From Candidatus Bathyarchaeota archaeon (GTDB lineage Archaea > Thermoproteota > Bathyarchaeia > RBG-16-48-13 > GCA-020355125): DNA of 11,376 nucleotides. The notes below the pieces were generated by a model that was not told the DNA's origin, searched no databases, and saw nothing but the letters and a program-made list of their open reading frames with translations. The stretch lies in the NCBI GenBank assembly GCA_026014905.1, contig JAOZHK010000258.1:1-11376 (forward strand). The letters run 5' to 3'. Shown here piece by piece: positions 6,763 through 11,376 of the stretch. Within the stretch, counting starts at the first letter, position 1; the number at the start of each line of letters is the position of its first letter. The position numbers and the translations under genes were made by a program.

Positions 6763-7347
6763 CTAAAGCTTGCACACTCTACCGGACTGATTGGAAAAGC
6801 AAGTTGTCTTGTGATATAGAGTTCTTATCATGTCAAAGACAGTTTCGTGAAGTTGCCGTCGATTCGCTAATGTAACTTCAACAATATGTATCTGCGGTGT
6901 TGTATGAATCACGGAGATTAATGGATCGCGTGCTCGATGATGGAGAACTCCAATAAGGATCTTCGAGCTTTGCAGAGCCCGTATGACGGTTTCCTTAAAT
7001 GCTGCCGAATATAATTCCATCGGTCCAACTTCATCAACGATGACGACATCTGCGGTCTCAATCGCACTCTGGATAGCTGTTACTCCGATGTGTTGAAGGT
7101 CGTGGATATTAACTCGATATTTACCGACTGATGGCCCTGATTCTTCATGGATGTGGGCAAGCCATCCACTTCGACCACTTGTAATATCGATCAATCGAAA
7201 ACCCACTCTGGTTGCGCCTCTTCGCGCTTCTTGACTGATCATCCCTCCGACACGGAGACCCTGATTCTTTAATCTCTTAATGACTCGAAGCAGAACACTT
7301 GTTTTGCCTACGCCTGGACGCCCTGTCAAGAAAATACGTCGACTCAT
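6763..7347 (-). CDS. THEP1-type nucleoside-triphosphatase
   Basis: This 194-residue P-loop protein matches the NTPase/THEP1 family, common in archaea and similar in size (about 170-195 residues). The Walker A motif is GRPGVGKT (9-16). GGMISQEARRGATRVGFRLID (34-54) is a family signature. The Walker B block VVIVDEVGPMEL (101-112) has Asp105 and Glu106 and is diagnostic. Known members hydrolyse NTPs slowly to NDPs in vitro, and their cell role is unsettled. The short C-terminal tail after residue 180 includes two Cys (183, 192) and is not conserved-looking. The ATG at 7345-7347 has an AAGAAGAA-type purine run upstream. Single gene, convergent with PPOX and divergent from the small membrane protein. 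Confidence 0.93.
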   Translation of the reverse strand: MSRRIFLTGRPGVGKTSVLLRVIKRLKNQGLRVGGMISQEARRGATRVGFRLIDITSGRSGWLAHIHEESGPSVGKYRVNIHDLQHIGVTAIQSAIETADVVIVDEVGPMELYSAAFKETVIRALQSSKILIGVLHHRARDPLISVIHTTPQIHIVEVTLANRRQLHETVFDMIRTLYHKTTCFSNQSGRVCKL

Positions 7348-7475
7348 ATCTTACATTCTTCTTAATATGCCTCTAAGTAACAAGTCAATACTCTAAACTG
7401 GAATTTAAGACTAGTTAGCAACAAGTTCACCAATGATGCACGCGCCATTAAAATAGTGATTGACGATTGATAGCC

Positions 7476-7484
7476 CTTTTAAAG
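7476..7484 (+). promoter_or_regulatory. TATA-like box for leaderless transcript
   Basis: CTTTTAAAG is centred about 27 bases before the ATG at 7507, and no ribosome binding site precedes that ATG (CAATTCAGTATCTAGT). The spacing is what an archaeal promoter starting transcription at the A of the ATG would have. Confidence 0.5.
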
Positions 7485-7506
7485 TCATTTCAATTCAGTA
7501 TCTAGT

Positions 7507-7704
7507 ATGCCTCGACGGAAACGCATGAATGTTACCAATGTGATTGTTGTGTTTGTCACCTTTGTTGTTGGATATTATCTCACACCCTATGTCAAAGCCT
7601 CGATCACCCAAACCGAGCCTCGTATTGATGAACAATTAGCAGGTGCACTCGCGACAGGTGTTGTTGGGGTGACACTAATCTGGGTACGAGAGAAGTTACG
7701 ATAA
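7507..7704 (+). CDS. Small two-span membrane protein, unknown function
   Basis: The 65-residue protein has a basic N terminus (MPRRKR), a first hydrophobic segment at about 10-29 (NVIVVFVTFVVGYYLTPYV), a short polar loop with TQTEPRIDEQ (34-43), and a second segment at about 44-60 (LAGALATGVVGVTLIWV), ending in REKLR. By the positive-inside rule both ends should face the cytoplasm. The ATG has no Shine-Dalgarno but a TATA-like box at the right distance, so the mRNA is probably leaderless. No family is recognised. It is a lone gene, divergent from THEP1; coding status is supported by the clear hairpin topology and the promoter. Confidence 0.65.
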   Translation: MPRRKRMNVTNVIVVFVTFVVGYYLTPYVKASITQTEPRIDEQLAGALATGVVGVTLIWVREKLR

Positions 7705-7750
7705 TATCTTATAGAATATTTACACGCATGCTTTAAGATCATAGTAAGTT

Positions 7751-7787
7751 AGCTCGCCTTTGTGCCGGTGCGCGTATAAGGCTAGCT
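7751..7787 (+). terminator. Hairpin downstream of small membrane protein
   Basis: AGCTCGCCTT (7751-7760) pairs with AAGGCTAGCT (7778-7787) at nine of ten positions around a 17-base loop. It begins 46 bases after the stop of the small membrane gene and is followed by AT-rich sequence. It may be a terminator or a structured leader of the next gene. Confidence 0.35.
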
Positions 7788-7856
7788 CAATCTTAATATT
7801 TCTGGATTCAAACCAAATTCTTATTCATACTCAAATGACCATGAGGTGGGCTTCAC

Positions 7857-9101
7857 CTGAGAGGGATTGATGACTTCAAAGATTTCTGGCAGAGACAGTC
7901 GAGAAACTATAAAGTATTTCTCGCTCAGGATACAGTAGCAAAACTCTCAGGGATGGATAGTAATGAATATTGGTCTGTATTTATCAGGCGTTTAGGCGCA
8001 ACGACCGTTGAGATGGGGTTAATCAGCAGCGTTAGTAGTGCGGTGAACACGATACTTGCTCTGCCTTCGGGCTGGTTAACAGATCGGAGTCGAAATTTGA
8101 AGCGACTTTATCTCATCGGGCGAGCATCTTCTGTCCCAATCGCGTTGATGCGCTTCCTCGTGACAACGTGGCCATTCTGTGTTCTTATCAGTGTATACGA
8201 AACCATTGCCCTGAGACTTATGAATCCTGCATCAGACATCATTTCAATTAAATCACTCAGCAATCAAGATCGTGTCAAAGGATTATCAATTCATCGACTA
8301 GTCACGTCCCTTGCGGGCATAATTGGCCCCTTGATCTTAGCCCTTATCGTCACGTTTTTCGGTGGTCTGGATTCCGCGGATGGCATTCGACCACTCTTCT
8401 TTATTCAGTTCCTCCTCGGCATCTGCGTCTTTGCCCTCATGGCAACCCAATTACAAGGTGTCACTTTTACAAGAACGAGACGTGGAGGTAATATAATCAG
8501 CCACTTCATCACGGTGTTTCGAGAATCCCCTATACTAATGTTACTTCTCCTTCGAGATGCATTCGTGAGATTTGCGTGGCAAATCCGGACACCGTTTCAG
8601 GGAATATATTTAGTTGATGTAAAAGGTGCAGACCAATTCATCTTGGGTTTGAGAGGAACGATCTCAACAGCCATTACTATCTGCTTTTCAATACCTGCAG
8701 GTTATTTAGCTGAAACAATGGGTCGGAGACGACTTGCCTACATTACCCGTATCTTTTGGTGGATGGGTCTATTAATCACCATCTACACCCCGTCAACCCA
8801 CCCCGAATACCTGATCCTAGCCAGCGCTCTCCAAAGTTTGAATATGGTTATGTTTGTCGGGTGGTCCGCCTTCACCCAAGAAATTATCCCCTTATCAGCA
8901 AGAGGGCGGTGGTCTGGCGTCAATATGCTAGTAAATGGTCTCGTTGGTATCATTGCTCCACTAATCGGAGGAATCGTCTGGAGCCTTAACCCTGATTATA
9001 TTTGGTGGATCAGCTTGGTCTGTGATGTATTCATCATTCTTCCAGTAATGATTCTAATAGGCTATAAAGTCTCTAAAGTAGATGCGTATCAGTCTGAATA
9101 A
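7857..9101 (+). CDS. Major facilitator superfamily transporter
   Basis: Coding from the first ATG at 7953 gives 382 residues, but that starts at the end of the first membrane segment. The same frame is open and family-like further up (FWQRQSRNYKVFLAQDTVAKLSG just before that Met), back to a TGA at 7842-7844. A near-ideal GAGGTGGG at 7843-7850 lies six bases before an in-frame CTG at 7857, so I place the start there (414 residues, normal MFS length). An ATT at 7866 or an indel are alternatives. In the 382-residue numbering, motif A GWLTDR is at 40-45, repeated in the second half as GYLAETMGRRR (250-260). About 12 membrane helices are expected. Substrate unknown; a role in sugar-acid uptake is only a guess. 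Convergent with the GNAT gene. Confidence 0.88.
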   Translation: MRGIDDFKDFWQRQSRNYKVFLAQDTVAKLSGMDSNEYWSVFIRRLGATTVEMGLISSVSSAVNTILALPSGWLTDRSRNLKRLYLIGRASSVPIALMRFLVTTWPFCVLISVYETIALRLMNPASDIISIKSLSNQDRVKGLSIHRLVTSLAGIIGPLILALIVTFFGGLDSADGIRPLFFIQFLLGICVFALMATQLQGVTFTRTRRGGNIISHFITVFRESPILMLLLLRDAFVRFAWQIRTPFQGIYLVDVKGADQFILGLRGTISTAITICFSIPAGYLAETMGRRRLAYITRIFWWMGLLITIYTPSTHPEYLILASALQSLNMVMFVGWSAFTQEIIPLSARGRWSGVNMLVNGLVGIIAPLIGGIVWSLNPDYIWWISLVCDVFIILPVMILIGYKVSKVDAYQSE

Positions 9102-9110
9102 GCGCGCGCG
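9102..9110. repeat. Intergenic GC-alternating tract, copy 5
   Basis: GCGCGCGCG begins at the base after the TAA (9099-9101) of the transporter gene. It lies in the 129-base gap between convergent genes and is not part of a hairpin that I can see. Confidence 0.7.
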
Positions 9111-9168
9111 GAATTGACTGTGTACCCGAATTCGTGTTTGTTGTGTTCAAGGCGTATGAGCAAGAAAC

Positions 9169-9185
9169 TTTCTTTTAATTTTTCT
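9169..9185 (+). terminator. T-rich archaeal-type terminator after MFS gene
   Basis: TTTCTTTTAATTTTTCT lies about 70 bases beyond the transporter stop. Archaeal RNA polymerase often terminates at such T-rich tracts without a hairpin. The opposite strand ends the GNAT gene at 9231. Confidence 0.4.
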
Positions 9186-9230
9186 ATGAATTCAAGGAAT
9201 CGCATAATCGATCATCTTATTCGTTGTTCG

Positions 9231-10031
9231 TCAACAATCCTTTTTTCTTCCGCGCATAAGGAAGTATGATTTGTACGGCGTGAAGCCCACTTTCTGGTAC
9301 ACGTGAATGGCGGGAGCGTTATCTGCTCGGACGTGAATAAGTGCTTGGGTTTGTTTCTCAAGAAGGTCTGTTACAGCATGTGATAACGTGGCTGTTGCGA
9401 GACCTTGATTGTGGTGTGTGCGTGCTGTTGCGACGATACTCACCCAGCCGACCCATTCTGAGAAGCGGTAGCTGCTAACCGAGATGAGATGTGGGCTTTT
9501 GATGCCGATCCATTGAAAGTTAGGCAACTTCTGCAGAATTCGTTGTTCAGTCATGTCGCCCCAGAAGCTAGGATCCGCCTCTCGCATGACTGTAGCGATG
9601 TCGGAGGCATCAGATTCATGTAGTTGTGTGACCGGGTATGCGCTCTGAGGTGTGACGCGTTCCTTATTGAGTGTCATAGCCATGAGTGTTGTGTCGAGAG
9701 TCGTCGGTGAAAAAAATTGCAGAACTCTGTGTTTGTACTGCGGTGGTGCAAGAAGTTCCACTTCTTTAAGGTCAATAGATGCAAGGAACGCTTCGATTGC
9801 CTGGGATTGGCCGCGAAGGTTTATGATGCGCTGATTATAGGTTAACATCATACCGATGATGTGGTTGTTGTGCAGGGCGAGTGTGATTTGTGTCTTGGAC
9901 TTTTCATGGACCCAGTCTAAGGCGTAGAAAAAGTATTGTACAATATCTTGGTGAACGTGTTGCCAGAAAAGAGGCTCATGTTGTGAGGTAAGAGGGACAA
10001 TCTTCATTCTTTGATCGAACCATACCTGCAT
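9231..10031 (-). CDS. GNAT family N-acetyltransferase
   Basis: The 266-residue protein has a C-terminal GCN5-related acetyltransferase domain (about 135-258). Motif A includes VGWVSIVATARTHHNQGLATA (194-214) with the acetyl-CoA pyrophosphate loop Q209-G210-L211-A212, and motif B is VRADNAPAIHVYQKVGF (234-250). The first 130 residues look like the degenerate N-terminal lobe common in two-lobed archaeal GNATs. It moves an acetyl group from acetyl-CoA to an amine, but the acceptor cannot be told. The start is the ATG at 10029-10031, nine bases after the upstream remnant's stop; GAGGAG lies about 15 bases upstream, inside that remnant, so translation may be coupled. Met9 (ATG at 10007) is an alternative start. 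Confidence 0.88.
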   Translation of the reverse strand: MQVWFDQRMKIVPLTSQHEPLFWQHVHQDIVQYFFYALDWVHEKSKTQITLALHNNHIIGMMLTYNQRIINLRGQSQAIEAFLASIDLKEVELLAPPQYKHRVLQFFSPTTLDTTLMAMTLNKERVTPQSAYPVTQLHESDASDIATVMREADPSFWGDMTEQRILQKLPNFQWIGIKSPHLISVSSYRFSEWVGWVSIVATARTHHNQGLATATLSHAVTDLLEKQTQALIHVRADNAPAIHVYQKVGFTPYKSYFLMRGRKKDC

Positions 10032-10040
10032 CTGTTTGTG

Positions 10041-10271
10041 CTAGCGCTCCTCGTTACCCTCGTTAACTTTCTCGATGCTGTGCGCGAGACCTTTCATATA
10101 GCCTAAAGCTAATACTTTAGCAAGTTGAAAGTGTTGGTCTGGACTACCCATGCGATCATCTTCCTGAACTTTCGGTGCATGATCGGGTCGCATAGGTCCG
10201 TAGAAATCCACATCGTAATACGCTTTCATGGCATCATACATATCAATGTGCCCAGCGTCATTATAATGTAC
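10041..10271 (-). pseudogene. uxuA: Mannonate dehydratase (UxuA) C-terminal remnant
   Basis: From the ATG at 10239-10241 a 66-residue frame reads MYDAMKAYYDVDFYGPMRPDHAP near the start and QLAKVLALGYMKGL near the end, the signature C-terminal end of mannonate dehydratase, which removes water from D-mannonate to give 2-keto-3-deoxygluconate. The family match continues upstream of the ATG as NDAGHID, up to two stop codons (TAG 10272-10274, TAA 10275-10277), where it ends abruptly. Full enzymes have about 350-390 residues, so most of the barrel and active site are missing. It is therefore a 5'-truncated relic, perhaps kept only as the leader of the GNAT gene, which starts nine bases after its stop. 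A domesticated small protein is possible. Confidence 0.7.
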
Positions 10272-10295
10272 CTATTAGAAATTATTTGTACATTA
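10264..10295. repeat. Perfect 8-base inverted repeat at the uxuA break point
   Basis: TAATGTAC (10264-10271) is mirrored by GTACATTA (10288-10295) across 16 AT-rich bases. The left arm ends exactly where the mannonate dehydratase homology stops. It could be an operator, a hairpin or a scar of the event that removed the 5' part of the gene. Confidence 0.5.
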
Positions 10296-10305
10296 CACTT
10301 TGAAA

Positions 10306-10317
10306 ACGCGCGCGCGT
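10306..10317. repeat. Intergenic GC-alternating palindrome, copy 6
   Basis: ACGCGCGCGCGT, identical to the 12-mer at 1701-1712, lies about 65 bases upstream of the uxuA remnant's ATG on the minus strand and about 214 bases before the Isf-type gene. Confidence 0.75.
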
Positions 10318-10487
10318 AGTCAACAACCAATGGAAGATCGCAGCCTATAGCGTAAGTAGCAACCAACGACCAAAACGGTCCTAGAGCTAGCCTAACCTTC
10401 ACGAAATGATCAACGCGTACACATCTTCTCTGAACCTGTCATTAACCCTGTTAGCTCACACCTTATAGCTCAAGAAATCGCTTAAAC

Positions 10488-10497
10488 CCTATATAGG
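10488..10497 (+). promoter_or_regulatory. TATA-like box for iron-sulfur flavoprotein gene
   Basis: CCTATATAGG is a palindromic TATA-like box. Archaeal spacing puts transcription start near 10519, giving a short leader before the ATG at 10531. The rest of the gap (10318-10487) holds only a small GACC-AAAAC-GGTC hairpin (10368-10380) and no recognisable gene. Confidence 0.5.
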
Positions 10498-10530
10498 AAC
10501 AAATAAAAGACTGAAACAGAAGTGGTTCAT

Positions 10531-11103
10531 ATGAAAATCATCGGTATCGTAGGAAGCCCACGAACAAAAGGAAACACAGAGACTCTCACCCGCCTGGCCT
10601 TAGAGGCAGCCGCAAAAGAGGGAGTAGAAACAGAGCTAATCACACTTGCAGGTAAAGATATTCAACCCTGCGATGGATGCCGCGCATGTCGACAAACTGG
10701 AACCTGTCACATCAACGATGATCTACCACCCATCCGAGAGAAGATGTTAGCAGCAGATGGAATCATCCTGGCCACGCCTGTATATTTCGGCTCCGCGACT
10801 CCTCAAATTAAAGCTGTAATCGACCGGAGCGGATACTCGGCTCGCCGTATCGATGGGCGAAGACCCTTTGAAAACAAAGTGGGCGGTCCCATCGTTGTTG
10901 CTCGACGCGCAGGGCAGAATTTCACCTATGCTCAACTCATGTTCTTCTTCATGATAACTGGCATGATCGTCCCTGGCTCAACCTATTGGAATATTGCTTT
11001 TGGTAGAGAGAAAGATGATGTGATTGAGGATGAAGAGGGCGTGAAGACCATCACTCACTTTGGCAAGAAACTTGCCTGGTTAGCAAAAAAAATTGCAGAG
11101 TAG
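10531..11103 (+). CDS. Iron-sulfur flavoprotein / NADPH-dependent FMN reductase family protein (Isf-like)
   Basis: From the ATG at 10531 the protein has 190 residues; an in-frame GTG at 10522 would add three, but the GAAGTGG just before the ATG and the family-typical start MKIIGIVGSPR favour 10531. The FMN phosphate loop is GSPRTKGNTETL (8-19) and a second flavin loop is ATPVYFGSATPQIKAVIDR. Four cysteines at 47, 50, 53 and 59 form the compact C-x2-C-x2-C-x5-C motif known to bind a 4Fe-4S cluster in methanogen Isf. The family moves electrons from ferredoxin or reduces O2 and peroxide. It is probably a cytoplasmic homodimer or tetramer. Its own TATA-like box suggests a single-gene unit; it ends 16 bases from the convergent gene's stop. 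Confidence 0.92.
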   Translation: MKIIGIVGSPRTKGNTETLTRLALEAAAKEGVETELITLAGKDIQPCDGCRACRQTGTCHINDDLPPIREKMLAADGIILATPVYFGSATPQIKAVIDRSGYSARRIDGRRPFENKVGGPIVVARRAGQNFTYAQLMFFFMITGMIVPGSTYWNIAFGREKDDVIEDEEGVKTITHFGKKLAWLAKKIAE

Positions 11104-11119
11104 CTATTCATCACTCGCT

Positions 11120-11376
11120 TTAATCATGGCGCGCCAGTATCGAAGTGTGTCTGTGTACAAATTCTCGATGTCGAGAGAAGGAGCTCCGTAAACTGATTCC
11201 GACCTCATCATGTAATTCCTGAAGTTCTTTGTAGAGAGCCACATTGGAGGGGTTTGGCGATATCCGAGTCTTTTCATCAATTTCGACATATCGGTTTGTT
11301 ATTTCCTGGATCCTTATTGTTTCACTTCGCTCGTTAAGATAACACCACAGGGCCTGTAACGCAGCTCCAAAAGCGG
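11120..11376 (-). CDS. C-terminal part of an unidentified protein (cut by window edge)
   Basis: A minus-strand frame is open from the right edge to a TAA at 11120-11122, giving 85 residues without a start. The translation is helical and charged, for example LQALWCYLNERSETIRIQE, then EIDEKTRISPNPSNVALYKE, and ends SILARHD. The overlapping 61-residue frame at 11104-11289 has an ATG but an unconvincing composition (many Met, Arg and Tyr), so I take the longer edge-crossing frame as real. No family is recognised. Confidence 0.5.
   Translation of the reverse strand, partial: AFGAALQALWCYLNERSETIRIQEITNRYVEIDEKTRISPNPSNVALYKELQELHDEVGISLRSSFSRHREFVHRHTSILARHD

Noticed and set aside
6692..7420. Repeat ACTAGTTAGC at 6692-6701 and 7411-7420 flanking the THEP1 gene
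   Set aside because: A direct 10-base match alone is too short to call a mobile-element or target-site duplication, and no transposase or terminal inverted repeats accompany it.
10318..10487. Possible small RNA or tRNA upstream of the Isf-type gene
   Set aside because: Only a 4-base-stem hairpin (10368-10380) is seen; no cloverleaf, box C/D or other RNA signature was found.
11104..11289. 61-residue minus-strand open frame
   Set aside because: It overlaps a longer edge-crossing frame of more protein-like composition, and nothing in it is recognisable. Not fully excluded.
1..11376. CRISPR array, insertion sequence, prophage or defence system
   Set aside because: No regularly spaced repeats, transposase, integrase, nuclease or toxin-like genes are present. 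The genes read as ordinary metabolic and unknown functions.

Overview
The window looks like an archaeal chromosome segment of moderate, roughly mid-40s, GC content. The main pointers are a THEP1-type NTPase, an iron-sulfur flavoprotein with the compact methanogen-type cysteine motif, a short citrate synthase of about 373 residues, and TATA-like boxes about 27 bases before start codons that lack a Shine-Dalgarno sequence (leaderless style). Other genes have clear purine-rich ribosome binding sites with ATG, GTG or TTG starts. The phylum cannot be fixed from sequence alone; a lineage such as Asgard or Bathyarchaeia would fit, but that is a guess. No rRNA, tRNA, CRISPR array, transposase or integrase was seen.

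Layout. 1-216 (-): start of a very hydrophobic membrane protein running off the left edge. 445-3962 (+): a three-gene block of two divergent mandelate racemase/enolase-superfamily proteins and a beta-propeller glycoside-hydrolase-like protein, probably for sugar acids or glycosides. 4029-5150 (-): citrate synthase. 5469-6041 (-): flavodoxin, divergent from a PPOX-type split-barrel flavoprotein at 6263-6697 (+). 6763-7347 (-): THEP1 NTPase. 7507-7704 (+): a 65-residue protein with two membrane spans, apparently leaderless. About 7857-9101 (+): an MFS transporter whose reading frame clearly begins upstream of its first ATG. 9231-10031 (-): a GNAT acetyltransferase, preceded in the same transcription unit by a short remnant of mannonate dehydratase (10041-10271, -). 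10531-11103 (+): an Isf-type iron-sulfur flavoprotein. 11120-11376 (-): the C-terminal end of an unidentified protein entering from the right.

Functional themes. The racemase-like pair, the propeller protein and the mannonate dehydratase relic all point to sugar-acid metabolism. The MFS transporter could import such substrates, although it is not adjacent. Three flavoproteins (flavodoxin, PPOX protein, Isf) suggest redox chemistry suited to an anaerobe, but they are not in one operon.

The most unusual signal is a set of six alternating GC tracts, each with a GCGCGCG core in a run of 8 to 10 bases. Two are the identical 12-base palindrome ACGCGCGCGCGT. All six lie between genes and none lies inside a supported gene. 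They look like a dispersed genome-wide element (a protein-binding site, methylation target, Z-DNA former or boundary mark) that ordinary annotation would miss.
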